A stretch of DNA of 64,000 bases, taken from Bacteroides sp. GM023. GTDB lineage: Bacteria > Bacteroidota > Bacteroidia > Bacteroidales > Bacteroidaceae. The position numbers and the translations under genes are program-made. Below, piece by piece: positions 25,531 through 35,542 of this stretch; position 1 is the first letter of the stretch, and every line of letters begins with the position of its first letter. The DNA lies in contig NZ_JAAXGE010000011.1 of NCBI RefSeq assembly GCF_014750685.1, positions 62,001 through 126,000 of the forward strand, in the 5' to 3' direction. A model generated the notes under the pieces. It saw nothing but the letters and a program-made list of their open reading frames with translations. It ran no database searches and was not told where the DNA came from.

Positions 25531-25576
25531 GAAGAATGACGACTTGAACAAATGAAGAGTGACGATTTGAATAAGA
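25531..25576 (+). repeat. Two tandem 23-bp units in a 5' leader
   Basis: Units at 25531-25553 and 25554-25576 share 18 of 23 bases (pattern GAAGArTGACGAyTTGAAyAA). They lie between the -7 box and the ribosome-binding site, so they would be in the mRNA leader. Confidence 0.7.
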
Positions 25577-25591
25577 AAGGAGAATTATTTT

Positions 25592-28567
25592 ATGCTCAGT
25601 AAATATAAATTAAACCAGCTTTACTTCAAAGATACACAATTCGCTAATTTGATGACCCGGCGAATTTTTAACGTGTTGTTAATAGCCAATCCTTATGATG
25701 CTTTCATGCTCGAAGATGACGGACGCATTGACGAGAAGATTTTCAATGAATATACTTCATTGTCTCTGCGTTATCCGCCCCGTTTCTCGCAGGTGTCTAC
25801 GGAAGAGGAAGCGTTGTCGCAGTTGGAGAATATGTCATTCGACTTGGTGATTTGTATGCCGAGCACGGGAGATAACGACAGTTTCGACATCGGACGGCAC
25901 ATCAAGGAGAAATACGAACATATTCCTATTGTCATCCTGACTCCTTTTAGTCATGGTATCACGAAACGAATCATTAACGAGGATTTGAGTGCATTTGAGT
26001 ATGTATTCTGTTGGCTGGGTAATACCGACTTGCTGGTGTCTATCATTAAGTTGATGGAAGATAAAATGAACTTGGAGCATGATGTACAGGAAGTGGGGGT
26101 GCAGTTGATTCTTTTGGTGGAAGACGGTATCCGTTTCTATTCTTCCATTCTTCCGAATCTGTATAAGTTCGTTTTGAAGCAAAGCCAGGAATTCTCTACG
26201 GAAGCCTTGAATGCGCATCAACGTACGCTTCGTATGCGCGGACGTCCTAAAATTGTATTGGCACGTACGTATCAGGAAGCGATGGAAATCTATCACAAAT
26301 ATCAGAACAATATATTAGGTGTAATTACCGACGTGCGTTTCCCGAAAGTGGAACGGGGCGAAAAAGACGGTCTGGCAGGTATCAAGCTATGTGCCGAGAT
26401 ACGCAAGAACGACCCGTTTGTACCTTTGATTATCCAGTCTTCCGAATCGGAAAACTCTTCTTATGCGGCGAAATACGGTGCGAGTTTTATTGACAAGAAC
26501 TCGAAGAAGATGGATGTCGATTTGCGTCGTATCGTTTCTGATAACTTCGGTTTCGGTGATTTTGTTTTCCGTAATCCGGATACGGGAGAGGAGATAGCGC
26601 ATGTACGTAACCTGAAGGAACTACAAAATATCCTGTTTGCCGTACCGGCAGAATCTTTCTTATATCATATCAGCCGCAATCATGTGTCGCGCTGGCTTTA
26701 TTCACGGGCTATGTTCCCTGTGGCGGAGTTCTTGAAGCCTATTACCTGGAGCAGTCTCCAAGACGTGGATGCTCACCGCCGAATCATCTTCGAAGCTATC
26801 GTGAAATATCGTAAGATGAAGAATCAGGGAGTCGTTGCCGTCTTTAAGCGTGATCGCTTCGACCGTTATTCTAATTTTGCCCGTATCGGTGATGGGTCAT
26901 TAGGCGGAAAAGGGCGTGGACTGGCTTTTATTGACAACATGGTGAAACGCTATCCTGAATTTGACGAGTTCGAAAATGCGCGGGTGGCTATCCCTAAGAC
27001 GGTAGTGCTCTGTACCGACGTATTCGACGAATTTATGGATATCAATAATCTGTATCAGATAGCTCTTTCTGATGCGGACGATGATACCATTCTGAAATAT
27101 TTCCTGAAAGCAAAATTGCCGGACAGGTTGGTGGAGGATTTCTTCACTTTCTTCGATGTAGTGAAGTCTCCGATTGCCATTCGTTCTTCTTCTTTATTAG
27201 AGGACTCTCATTATCAGCCTTTTGCCGGGATTTACAATACATATATGATTCCTTATCTGGATGACCGTTATGAAATGCTGCGTATGCTTTCCGATGCTAT
27301 TAAAGGTGTTTATGCTTCGGTATATTTCCGGGATAGTAAAGCTTATATGCAGGCTACTTCAAATGTTATCGACCAGGAGAAAATGGCTGTTATCTTGCAG
27401 GAAGTAGTCGGCAATCAGTACGGTGACCGTTATTATCCTTCCATGTCCGGTGTAGCCCGGTCATTAAATTATTATCCGTTAGGTGATGAAAAAGCGGAAG
27501 AAGGAACAGTGAACCTAGCTTTAGGATTAGGAAAATATATTGTAGACGGTGGCATGACTCTCCGTTTCTCTCCTTATCACCCGAACCAGGTATTGCAAAC
27601 CAGTGAAATGGAGATTGCCCTGAAAGAAACCCAAACCCGTTTCTATGCTTTGGACTTGAAGAATGCAGGACATGATTTCTCTATCGACGACGGCTTCAAC
27701 CTGTTGAAACTTCACGTGAAAGAAGCGGAAAATGATGGTGCTTTGCGATATATTGCTTCCACATACGATCCATATGACCAGATTATCCGTGACGGTTTGT
27801 ACCCGGGCGGTCGCAAGGTGATTACTTTCGCCAATATCCTGCAACATGATGTTTTCCCGCTAGCGCGTATTCTTCAATTAGTATTGAAATACAGTGAACA
27901 GGAAATGCGCCGTCCTGTCGAAATAGAATTTGCAGCTACATTGAGCCGTGAACAGGATAAAACCGGTACGTTCTATCTTTTGCAAATCCGACCTATCGTT
28001 GATAGCAAAGAAATGCTGGACGAGGACCTGAACGAAATTCCGGATGAAGATGTTGTGCTCCGTTCATACAACTCGTTAGGGCATGGCATCATGAACGAAA
28101 TCTGTGATGTCGTCTATGTCAAGACCGACGGTTACAGTGCTTCAAATAACCAGGCTATTGCCTGGGAGATAGAGAAGATAAACCAACAATTCCTGAACGA
28201 AGGGAAGAATTATGTTCTCGTAGGCCCGGGACGTTGGGGAAGCAGTGACACATGGCTCGGTATCCCGGTAAAATGGCCGCATATCTCTGCCGCCCGTGTA
28301 ATCGTAGAAGCCGGATTGACCAATTATCGTGTAGACCCCAGCCAGGGTACGCACTTCTTCCAAAACTTAACTTCTTTCGGAGTAGGGTATTTCACAATCA
28401 ATGCTTTTATGAATGATGGAGTCTATAATCAGGAATTTCTGAATACCCAACCGGCAATAGAAGAAACAAAATTCCTTCGCCATGTCCGTTTCGAAAAACC
28501 GATGATTGTCAAAATGGACGGAAAGAAAAAGCTTGGAGTTGTCCTGATGCCAGGCATTGACAAATAA
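25592..28567 (+). CDS. Two receiver-like domains fused to a PEP-synthase-type nucleotide-binding domain
   Basis: A 991-residue cytosolic protein. Residues about 25-150 form a degenerate receiver: the acidic pair is replaced (LLIANPYD) and the phosphoacceptor position holds M89 (DLVICMP). Residues about 168-315 form a second receiver with the usual set: E177/D178, D247 (VITDVRFP), S283 and K302. A PPDK/PEP-synthase N-terminal ATP-binding domain follows (GDGSLGGKGRGLAFID; R531 in IAIRSSSLLED; FAGIYNTY; LQIRPIVD). The C-terminus has GPGRWGSSDTWLG. I see neither the swivelling phosphohistidine domain nor a PEP-binding TIM barrel, so ordinary PEP synthase activity is unlikely. The role is unknown, possibly a phosphorelay-controlled phosphotransferase. 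Confidence 0.82.
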   Translation: MLSKYKLNQLYFKDTQFANLMTRRIFNVLLIANPYDAFMLEDDGRIDEKIFNEYTSLSLRYPPRFSQVSTEEEALSQLENMSFDLVICMPSTGDNDSFDIGRHIKEKYEHIPIVILTPFSHGITKRIINEDLSAFEYVFCWLGNTDLLVSIIKLMEDKMNLEHDVQEVGVQLILLVEDGIRFYSSILPNLYKFVLKQSQEFSTEALNAHQRTLRMRGRPKIVLARTYQEAMEIYHKYQNNILGVITDVRFPKVERGEKDGLAGIKLCAEIRKNDPFVPLIIQSSESENSSYAAKYGASFIDKNSKKMDVDLRRIVSDNFGFGDFVFRNPDTGEEIAHVRNLKELQNILFAVPAESFLYHISRNHVSRWLYSRAMFPVAEFLKPITWSSLQDVDAHRRIIFEAIVKYRKMKNQGVVAVFKRDRFDRYSNFARIGDGSLGGKGRGLAFIDNMVKRYPEFDEFENARVAIPKTVVLCTDVFDEFMDINNLYQIALSDADDDTILKYFLKAKLPDRLVEDFFTFFDVVKSPIAIRSSSLLEDSHYQPFAGIYNTYMIPYLDDRYEMLRMLSDAIKGVYASVYFRDSKAYMQATSNVIDQEKMAVILQEVVGNQYGDRYYPSMSGVARSLNYYPLGDEKAEEGTVNLALGLGKYIVDGGMTLRFSPYHPNQVLQTSEMEIALKETQTRFYALDLKNAGHDFSIDDGFNLLKLHVKEAENDGALRYIASTYDPYDQIIRDGLYPGGRKVITFANILQHDVFPLARILQLVLKYSEQEMRRPVEIEFAATLSREQDKTGTFYLLQIRPIVDSKEMLDEDLNEIPDEDVVLRSYNSLGHGIMNEICDVVYVKTDGYSASNNQAIAWEIEKINQQFLNEGKNYVLVGPGRWGSSDTWLGIPVKWPHISAARVIVEAGLTNYRVDPSQGTHFFQNLTSFGVGYFTINAFMNDGVYNQEFLNTQPAIEETKFLRHVRFEKPMIVKMDGKKKLGVVLMPGIDK

Positions 28568-28595
28568 AGTTCTGTTAACATAGTTCGCTTAAATA

Positions 28596-28640
28596 AGAAA
28601 AGTTCTGTTTTTCATCTGAAAGGCGGAACTTTTCTATTTT
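28596..28640 (+). terminator. Terminator after the receiver/PEP-synthase-like gene
   Basis: Stem AGAAAAGTTC / GAACTTTTCT with a 20-nt loop, followed by a short T-rich stretch. Confidence 0.6.
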
Positions 28641-28750
28641 ACCTCTTTTAAATGGTCTATTTTTCATGTGTCACATATTATTTGTGTTCCTATTTTCATA
28701 TTTGGGAATAAAACTTTCTTTGGATACTTTATTATAAAGAAGGAAAACTG

Positions 28751-28758
28751 TATTTTTG
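28751..28758 (+). promoter_or_regulatory. Putative -7 box of the DUF4493/PCMD operon
   Basis: TATTTTTG (TAnnTTTG) lies 100 bp before the first gene. The nearest upstream TTTG (28719-28722) is too far for a standard -33 box, so an activator or another sigma factor may be involved. The rest of 28641-28857 shows no ORF. Confidence 0.4.
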
Positions 28759-28857
28759 CGCTAAGTTTTAAGAGCATTCTAGCGCAGGGCAAATTTTCAT
28801 GGAAAAAGCTACAAAGGGAGTTTAGTTGTCCTGGATAAATTTAGAGAAATAAATAAT

Positions 28858-31380
28858 ATGAGAAATGTTATTAAGGTATTGTTGTTGGTGGCAATAGTAC
28901 TGTTGTCTGCTTGTGAAAGCGAACAAAAGCGCTCCAACAAAGCAACTGGTATGCTTAGTTTACAATTAACTGCCAGTGGAAATGTCATCAATACTACTAC
29001 TAGAACAGAGGGAGACAGTAGTGGAAATGAGGGAGATAACACGGAAGACGACGATTTGGCGCCCAATGTCGGAGATTTTACAATTGCTTTAATGGATGGG
29101 AATGTCGTTAAAACTTCGTGGGATAAATTTAGTGAGTACCCCAAATATGCAGTCCTTCCAGTGGGTACTTATACATTGAAGGCATATTATGGAAGTTCGG
29201 ATAAAGAAGGATTTGAATCTCCGTATTATGAAGGGACGCAAGAAATAACAATAGAGGATGATGTCACAGTTGAGGCAAATATCACCTGCTATTTGACGAA
29301 TGTAAAAGTATCAGTAGAATATACGGATGCATTCAAAAAGTACTTTTCTGATTATTCTACTACCGTGCAATCTGCTGGTGGTAGTCCTGTAGTTTTCTCG
29401 AAAAATGAAGTGCGCGCTGCTTATGTGAAGCCGGGCGTTATAACTGTATATGCTAATGTGGAGAAACAAAACGGACAGTCTGCCAAATTAAATATCTTGG
29501 ACATTGATGAAGCGAAGGCTCGTGAATTCTATCGCCTGAAATTAGATATTGATGCAGGAAGTGCTACTTTGAAGATTTCTTTTGATGATACAACAGTAGA
29601 AAAACCGATAGAAATTAATGTGTCTGATGATATATTAAATATGCAACCACCGTTCTTTATGGCCTCAGGATATAGTTCCGGTGAAATGCAGGAAGTAAAA
29701 GAAGGTAGTGCTATTTCCTCACTTTCTATGCTAATAACCGCACGTAATGGAATCAAGAAATGTGTGTTGACTACTCAGTCCGCTTCTTTATTGGCACAAG
29801 GGTGGCCAGCTTCTATTGATTTGGTAAATCCGAAAGAAGAAGACTTGCAGCAAATGAAAACATTAGGTCTTTCAATGCGTGGGCTAAGTGCTAATGTAGA
29901 TAAAATGGCTACGTTGGATTTTTCTGAAGTAATCCCTAATCTGCAATACGGCAATGGGGATAATGAAAATATATTCTCTCTTGTTGTGACGGATAAGATA
30001 GGCAGGGTAAATGATCCGGCGGAAGTCATAAAGGTGAAGGTTTTGGATAATCAGTTTGCTGTAGGTACTGTAGAAACCCTTCCTGTGAATGCTACTTCTT
30101 TTATAATTCCAGTTACTTTAGATGGTGATTTGACAACTATAAAATATCAGTATCAAGAAAATGATATATGGTTGGATATAGTTCCATCTAATATAGTTTC
30201 AGAAGGAATAAATCATCAAGTGACAATAACATTACCATCTATGATTGGTAAAGACTTACCAATGAAGGTTAGTTGTGGTAGTCGTACAGAAGAATTGGTG
30301 ATTTCTGTAAAACCATTAACATTTAGTTTACAAGTATCAGACATAGACTGTTGGGCAACTAAAGCAATAATACATCTTGTATATAATGATATTACAGAGT
30401 TAGATTATTTGAAGAATAATTTGACACTTCAGTATATGGAAAACGGTACCGATAATTGGCTAACGTCCAAATGCACAGTAGATGATGAAGGCCTTGCCGA
30501 AATGACTGGATTATTGGAAGATAGGGAAAAAGAACATACTTATCAGGTGAGAGCAATTTGTGCTAATGGAGTGATTTCAGCTAACGTTGTAACTATAACC
30601 ACTGAAATAGCCAGACAGCTTCCGAATGCAAGTTTTGAATCTTGGTCATGGAATCAGACGGATAAAAATGGTAATCCGATTACCAAGAATCTGGATCTTG
30701 TTTATTGGAAGAAATGGTTCCCATGGGCTGAAAATGGAACAGGAGAAGGATGGAATACTTTGAACGAAAAAACAACGCAAGATGGTGCTGCTCCTAGTAA
30801 GTTCTTAGGATTTCCAACTCCGCCTTATGTTGGATGTTGTTATGTAGCTAATTCGGGTACCATTCCTACGACAGATTGTACATCCGGAACGTATGCAGCT
30901 TTAGTGAGAACTGTTGGTTGGGGAAGTGGTAGTGCCGCTGCTGGTGGAGCATCTAAAAAGGGAGATGCAGGTTATCTATATTTAGGAACATTAAATAAGA
31001 GCTCATATACTCCTCAATATGGTATTGAATTCTCTTCTCGCCCGTCGGGAGTAACATTTATGTATAAATATAAACCTAAAAATCCAATAGATAAGTTTAT
31101 TGCAAAGATTGTAGTTCTTGATAATGAAGGCAATATCATTTCTGAAAAACAGTTGCCTGATTCAGAATGTGGAGAGAATAGCAGTTATACTTTAAAGCAT
31201 ATTGAATTGGATTATCCCAAAGGTAGTAAGAAAGCTAATAAAATGTATATATTATTCCAATCAGGTACACAAGTAGAGCCAGGAAGTACCAATTATGATT
31301 ACCCAAAAGGAGGAAATTTGAGTGATGGAGAATTCATAGGTGCTCAACTGTATATTGATGATGTCAAATTAGTCTATTAA
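28858..31380 (+). CDS. DUF4493 + fibronectin-like + PCMD lipoprotein (operon gene 1)
   Basis: An 840-residue lipoprotein (lipobox LLSAC, Cys at 19, then ESEQKR). A DUF4493-type domain covers about 35-270, with its hallmark LPVGTYTLKAYYGSSDKEGF followed by SPYYEG. Next come beta-sandwich segments and a fibronectin-like unit (about 495-585). A C-terminal jelly-roll resembling PCMD (putative carbohydrate metabolism domain) begins at LPNASFESW near 587 and ends IGAQLYIDDVKLVY. This PCMD is the most divergent of the cluster. First gene of a six-gene unit with gaps of 11, 4, -8, 6 and 11 bp. Surface glycan or protein binding is inference. Confidence 0.82.
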   Translation: MRNVIKVLLLVAIVLLSACESEQKRSNKATGMLSLQLTASGNVINTTTRTEGDSSGNEGDNTEDDDLAPNVGDFTIALMDGNVVKTSWDKFSEYPKYAVLPVGTYTLKAYYGSSDKEGFESPYYEGTQEITIEDDVTVEANITCYLTNVKVSVEYTDAFKKYFSDYSTTVQSAGGSPVVFSKNEVRAAYVKPGVITVYANVEKQNGQSAKLNILDIDEAKAREFYRLKLDIDAGSATLKISFDDTTVEKPIEINVSDDILNMQPPFFMASGYSSGEMQEVKEGSAISSLSMLITARNGIKKCVLTTQSASLLAQGWPASIDLVNPKEEDLQQMKTLGLSMRGLSANVDKMATLDFSEVIPNLQYGNGDNENIFSLVVTDKIGRVNDPAEVIKVKVLDNQFAVGTVETLPVNATSFIIPVTLDGDLTTIKYQYQENDIWLDIVPSNIVSEGINHQVTITLPSMIGKDLPMKVSCGSRTEELVISVKPLTFSLQVSDIDCWATKAIIHLVYNDITELDYLKNNLTLQYMENGTDNWLTSKCTVDDEGLAEMTGLLEDREKEHTYQVRAICANGVISANVVTITTEIARQLPNASFESWSWNQTDKNGNPITKNLDLVYWKKWFPWAENGTGEGWNTLNEKTTQDGAAPSKFLGFPTPPYVGCCYVANSGTIPTTDCTSGTYAALVRTVGWGSGSAAAGGASKKGDAGYLYLGTLNKSSYTPQYGIEFSSRPSGVTFMYKYKPKNPIDKFIAKIVVLDNEGNIISEKQLPDSECGENSSYTLKHIELDYPKGSKKANKMYILFQSGTQVEPGSTNYDYPKGGNLSDGEFIGAQLYIDDVKLVY

Positions 31381-31391
31381 AATAACGAATT

Positions 31392-32627
31392 ATGAAAAAG
31401 ATAACATACATACTATTTTTCGCTTTAGCGGCAATCCTTTCATTTTCCGCTTGCGATCGTGAGAAAATGGATAATGATTCAACAGAGCAAGGTGAAGGTT
31501 CTATTAATTTGGCTTCTTTAAAGGGCTTGTCTGTTGATGCCTCTTCTACTACGGTTACACGTGCTGCGGATGACGTGAATACGGATAATTATTTAATTCG
31601 TATTTACAATGCGGATGAAGAATTAGTGCAGGAATGGAAGTATAGCGAACTGCCGGAAATATTCACATTGAAGGTTGGAAGCTATTCTGTTCAGGCTTTG
31701 TCTCATGAAGTGCAACCGGCAGAATTCGAGACGCCATATTATTATGCAGAAGAATCGTTTACGATTGAAGCTAATAAAGTGAAAGACTTGGAACCGATGG
31801 TATGTAGATTACAGAATATTCAGGTGTCTGTAACTTATGATGATAAGTTGAAAGCACTGATGGGAGATGATGTCAAGACTACTGTTTCAATTGGAAATGC
31901 ATCTTTAGAATTTAATAAAGATGAAACAAGAAGTGGTTATTTTCGGGCAAATAAAGAAAGTGATAATTTGATGACGGCCACTATGACTGGGAAAATAGAT
32001 GGAAATCCTGAATCTGTACCATATCCTGTTAAAAATGCAAAAGCAGGTCAACATCGTATTATCAAATTCTACTTGAAGTATGTCAATGATGATGGTTATA
32101 TAGAAGGTGGTTTCGTACCTCTGAAATTGACAGTTGTTGCTCAATGTACAGTCATTGAAAAAGGGGTTATTGTAGAACAAGATGAGGAAATTATTCCGGA
32201 TCCGAATCCGTCTGAACCGGAAGGAGAAAAACCGACCATTGCAGGTATTGGATTTAATATAGATGAAAGTATAACTTTCCCGATAAAAACGACTGTTGAT
32301 GTAAATGTGAAAGTGATTAGCCCGGAAGGTTTATCTAATCTGAAAGTGAAAATTGTTTCAGACTTCTTGACTGAAGAAATGCTGTCAGATGTTGGTTTGA
32401 CAAGTGAATTTGATTTGGCTTATCCGGGTGAGTACAAAGAAGGATTAAAAGGATTAGGTTTCCCTGTCGGTAATGAGGTAATTGGCGCTAAAGATTTGGA
32501 CTTTGCAATTACTCAATTCACAGCTTTATTGCTAGAGCCGGGCACACATAAGTTCATTATTACTGCTATTGATCAGAAAATGAATCAAGTTGAGAAAACA
32601 TTGACATTAATCTCCGAGGATAAATAA
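31392..32627 (+). CDS. DUF4493 lipoprotein without PCMD (operon gene 2)
   Basis: A 411-residue lipoprotein (lipobox FSAC, Cys at 21, then DREKMDND, an acidic stretch fitting Bacteroides surface export). The DUF4493-type domain spans about 40-265 (NYLIRIYNADEELVQEW, LKVGSYSVQALSHE, TPYYYAEESFTIEAN). A proline/glutamate-rich linker (PDPNPSEPEGEKP) leads to a C-terminal beta domain of about 140 residues that matches the region between DUF4493 and the fibronectin-like unit in the neighbouring proteins. It lacks the carbohydrate-type C-terminus, so it may be a shorter subunit of the same assembly. Confidence 0.82.
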   Translation: MKKITYILFFALAAILSFSACDREKMDNDSTEQGEGSINLASLKGLSVDASSTTVTRAADDVNTDNYLIRIYNADEELVQEWKYSELPEIFTLKVGSYSVQALSHEVQPAEFETPYYYAEESFTIEANKVKDLEPMVCRLQNIQVSVTYDDKLKALMGDDVKTTVSIGNASLEFNKDETRSGYFRANKESDNLMTATMTGKIDGNPESVPYPVKNAKAGQHRIIKFYLKYVNDDGYIEGGFVPLKLTVVAQCTVIEKGVIVEQDEEIIPDPNPSEPEGEKPTIAGIGFNIDESITFPIKTTVDVNVKVISPEGLSNLKVKIVSDFLTEEMLSDVGLTSEFDLAYPGEYKEGLKGLGFPVGNEVIGAKDLDFAITQFTALLLEPGTHKFIITAIDQKMNQVEKTLTLISEDK

Positions 32628-32631
32628 GAAC

Positions 32632-34797
32632 ATGAGAATGAAATATTTGCAATATATATTTGCCGGTTTTCTGTGTATCTTATCATGGATAGGATGTACG
32701 GAGACAGAGCAATTGGGCGGAGAAGGAACATTGCGCATGAAAGTCAATGTTGACCCTTATGTGAAAGTCGTCAATACACGTTCGTTGGATAATGAACAGC
32801 AAGCGGAATTGGAAAATAATTGCGAAATTCGTATTTATAGTGGCAAAGGCTTGATACGTTACTACAAAGGAGTGTCACAGATGCCGGAAGAACTGCAATT
32901 AACATCCGGCGGATATACAGTACGTGTAAATGCTGGTGATTCAGTTCCTGCTTCGTTTGATAAATCCTATTACAAAGGTGAAAGCTCCTTTGAAATAACA
33001 ACTGGTAATGTCACTAATCAGGAAATTAAATGTAAGATTGCTAATGTATTGACAGCTGTAAAATTCAGTGATAATATTGATGACTTATTCAAAAGCTATA
33101 CAATGACCGTTTCTACGAAGTTTGGTTCTTTGGAATTTACGCAGGAGAATATGAATGCTATTGGCTACTATATGTTATCAAAAGGAGAAACTTCTTTCCA
33201 ATGGAATTTTGATGGTATCTTGCAAAACGGGAAAGAATTTAAAAGGTCCGATGTTGTGGCTGCGGAATCTGCCACCCGTTATGATTTAAAACTGAATTTT
33301 GATACTGATGGATATGAAGATGGCGGAGCAGCTTTAAAAGTGACAGTAGATATAACTCCTTTGGAGACTATAGAAGATGAAGTAGAATTTAAGCAGCGGC
33401 CGTCATTCAGAGGAGTTGGTTTTGATTTCTCTTCTCCTTATATATATGCACTAAATTCGACCAATGAACTGGCTTATAAAATAGCGGTTACATCAGTATT
33501 GACAGATGCTACTCTTTCATGTGATAAATTGATGGATTGGGGATTTGAGAGCAATACACTTCAGTTGGCTAATGTGAGCGAAGAAGAAAAATTAGCTTTG
33601 GAAGAAAAAGGATTGCAGCTTACCCCTGCTTTTGATGCGGAAACAGGTGCTGGATTATTAACAGTAACTTTAGCTTCTGATCTTATTCAAAAAATGACAA
33701 CGGAAGAAGCTTCTTATGCTTTAGCTTTGACTGCTACGGATGCTGCAGGTAAAAGTAACTCAACCACATTGTCCATCGTCGTATCAGATGTTGCTGTATT
33801 GACAACCGATGTGCACATTATGGATGTTTGGACCTCGAAAGCTGTTTTACGTGGGGAGTTGATTTACGAGACAACTGAGCATTTAAGTTTTAACTACCGT
33901 ATCAAGGGAACTGCAAACTGGGAGAATGTTGATGCAGTGAGAAATGGTGAGACTATGAATCTTTCTGCAGAATTAACAGATTTACTGCCAGGTACCGAAT
34001 ATGAATATCAGGCATTGTCAGGTGTTACTCCTTCGGCGGTGATTTGTACTTTCTCTACTGAGCCTGCAACTCAACTTCCAAATGGTGGCTTTGAAAGTTG
34101 GACTGACGGTAGTCCTATGTTGATTTATGGTAGTGGTGAAGAAATGTTTTGGGATAGTGGTAATCATGGTGCATCTACGCTTGGTGGAAATGTAACAACA
34201 AAAGACTCCTCTATTCGTCATAGTGGGGTATATTCGGCAAAACTAAAATCGCAATTTATCGGAATTTCAATATTTGGTAAATTTGCTGCAGGAAATGTAT
34301 TTGCAGGAAAATATTTGAAAACAGATGGAACAGATGGGATTTTAGGGTGGGGACGTGATTTTTCTTCTCGTCCAAAGGCTCTGCATGGTTATGTGCGTTA
34401 CATCTCTGGCAAAGTGAATTATTCTTCAGACCAGATAGCTTCTGGTGCTCAGGATCAGGGAATTATTTACGTTGCTTTAGGAGATTGGGAGAAAGTGGAA
34501 GAACCCAATACAAAAGAATATTGGCCTGTTATTATAAAAACAAAATCATCCGAACGACAATTGTTCGATCCTTCTGAAAATAATACCGGAATTATTGCTT
34601 ACGGAGAACAAGTTTATTATAACTCGACAGAAGGTACTGGAATGATAGAATTTACTATTAATTTAGATTATCGTTCACTTGAACGCAAGCCGACAAGTAT
34701 TGTGGTTGTTGCTTCTGCCAGTCGATATGGTGATTACTTTGCCGGAAGTACGGATAGTACAATGTGGTTGGATGATTTTGAATTGATTTATGAATAA
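32632..34797 (+). CDS. DUF4493 + fibronectin-like + PCMD lipoprotein (operon gene 3)
   Basis: A 721-residue lipoprotein (lipobox WIGC, Cys at 22). Order: DUF4493-type domain (about 40-245; CEIRIYSGKGLIRYYKGV, LTSGGYTVRVNAGD, KSYYKGESSFEI), a beta region (to about 385), a fibronectin-like unit (VWTSKAVLRGELIYE to TEPATQ) and a PCMD jelly-roll from LPNGGFESW (480) to STMWLDDFELIYE. PCMD marks are WDSGNHGAST, FGKFAAGNVFAGKY, RPKALHGYVRYISG and IIYVALGDWE. Its last 8 bp overlap the start of the first barrel gene, implying translational coupling. Confidence 0.85.
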   Translation: MRMKYLQYIFAGFLCILSWIGCTETEQLGGEGTLRMKVNVDPYVKVVNTRSLDNEQQAELENNCEIRIYSGKGLIRYYKGVSQMPEELQLTSGGYTVRVNAGDSVPASFDKSYYKGESSFEITTGNVTNQEIKCKIANVLTAVKFSDNIDDLFKSYTMTVSTKFGSLEFTQENMNAIGYYMLSKGETSFQWNFDGILQNGKEFKRSDVVAAESATRYDLKLNFDTDGYEDGGAALKVTVDITPLETIEDEVEFKQRPSFRGVGFDFSSPYIYALNSTNELAYKIAVTSVLTDATLSCDKLMDWGFESNTLQLANVSEEEKLALEEKGLQLTPAFDAETGAGLLTVTLASDLIQKMTTEEASYALALTATDAAGKSNSTTLSIVVSDVAVLTTDVHIMDVWTSKAVLRGELIYETTEHLSFNYRIKGTANWENVDAVRNGETMNLSAELTDLLPGTEYEYQALSGVTPSAVICTFSTEPATQLPNGGFESWTDGSPMLIYGSGEEMFWDSGNHGASTLGGNVTTKDSSIRHSGVYSAKLKSQFIGISIFGKFAAGNVFAGKYLKTDGTDGILGWGRDFSSRPKALHGYVRYISGKVNYSSDQIASGAQDQGIIYVALGDWEKVEEPNTKEYWPVIIKTKSSERQLFDPSENNTGIIAYGEQVYYNSTEGTGMIEFTINLDYRSLERKPTSIVVVASASRYGDYFAGSTDSTMWLDDFELIYE

Positions 34798-35536
34798 TAC
34801 AAAGCACGTGAAAAAAATAGCTTTTATATTATTTCTTGCATTGTTGGGCACTTTGAGTGCCCAAGCGCAGGAATTTAAACGGGATATCAAATTGGGGACC
34901 TTCATTCCCAAAGGACAATGGATTGTAGGAAGTTCTGTCTCCTATTCCGAACACAATGAGAAGAATTATCAATTTCTAGTGATGGATGGGCTCAATTCGG
35001 ATGGATATACGTTTAAAGTAAGCCCGATGGTTTGTTATGCATTCAAAGATAATGTAGCTGCCGGTGGACGTTTTTCTTATGGTAGAACATTGACGAAACT
35101 AAGCGATTTATCCATTAATTTGGATGAAGATAATCAATTTGACGTGAACGATCTCTATCAGTTGAAGCATTCTTATTCGGCAATGGCTGTTTTGCGCAAT
35201 TATGTAACCTTGGGCAGCAGTAAGAGATTTGCTTTGTTTAGCGAGACACAACTAGGCATGGGGGGAAGTCAATCCAAAGTAGTTAGTAAAGGTGGTGATT
35301 CCGTAACAGGTACTTATTCTACAACTACGGATTTCAATATAGGAGTTGCCCCGGGAATTGTTGCTTTCATCAATAACTATACTGCTGTGGAAGTAAGTAT
35401 TGGAGTTTTAGGGCTGAATTTTAGTAAAGTAAAGCAGACTACCGACCAGGTATATGTAGGTGAGCGTTCTTCCAGTAGCGCGAATTTTAGGATTAATTTG
35501 TTTTCTATCGGTTTAGGAATTGCCTTTTATTTATAA
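34790..35536 (+). CDS. Outer-membrane beta-barrel protein (operon gene 4)
   Basis: A 248-residue protein with signal peptide (cleavage near LSAQAQ, about 27). The rest alternates in short amphipathic strands and ends in an aromatic barrel terminus (IGLGIAFYL). Its pattern FIPKGQWIVG, SPMVCYAFKDNVAAG, RFALFSETQLG, GVAPGIVAFI and SANFRINLFSIGLGI recurs in the next gene, so the two are paralogues. ATG overlaps the previous stop region by 8 bp. It may anchor or export the neighbouring lipoproteins (inference). Confidence 0.82.
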   Translation: MNNTKHVKKIAFILFLALLGTLSAQAQEFKRDIKLGTFIPKGQWIVGSSVSYSEHNEKNYQFLVMDGLNSDGYTFKVSPMVCYAFKDNVAAGGRFSYGRTLTKLSDLSINLDEDNQFDVNDLYQLKHSYSAMAVLRNYVTLGSSKRFALFSETQLGMGGSQSKVVSKGGDSVTGTYSTTTDFNIGVAPGIVAFINNYTAVEVSIGVLGLNFSKVKQTTDQVYVGERSSSSANFRINLFSIGLGIAFYL

Positions 35537-35542
35537 ACAAAG

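Noticed and set aside
25592..28567. Plain phosphoenolpyruvate synthase
   Set aside because: Only the nucleotide-binding domain is recognisable. The phosphohistidine and PEP-binding domains are not seen and two receiver-like domains are fused in front.
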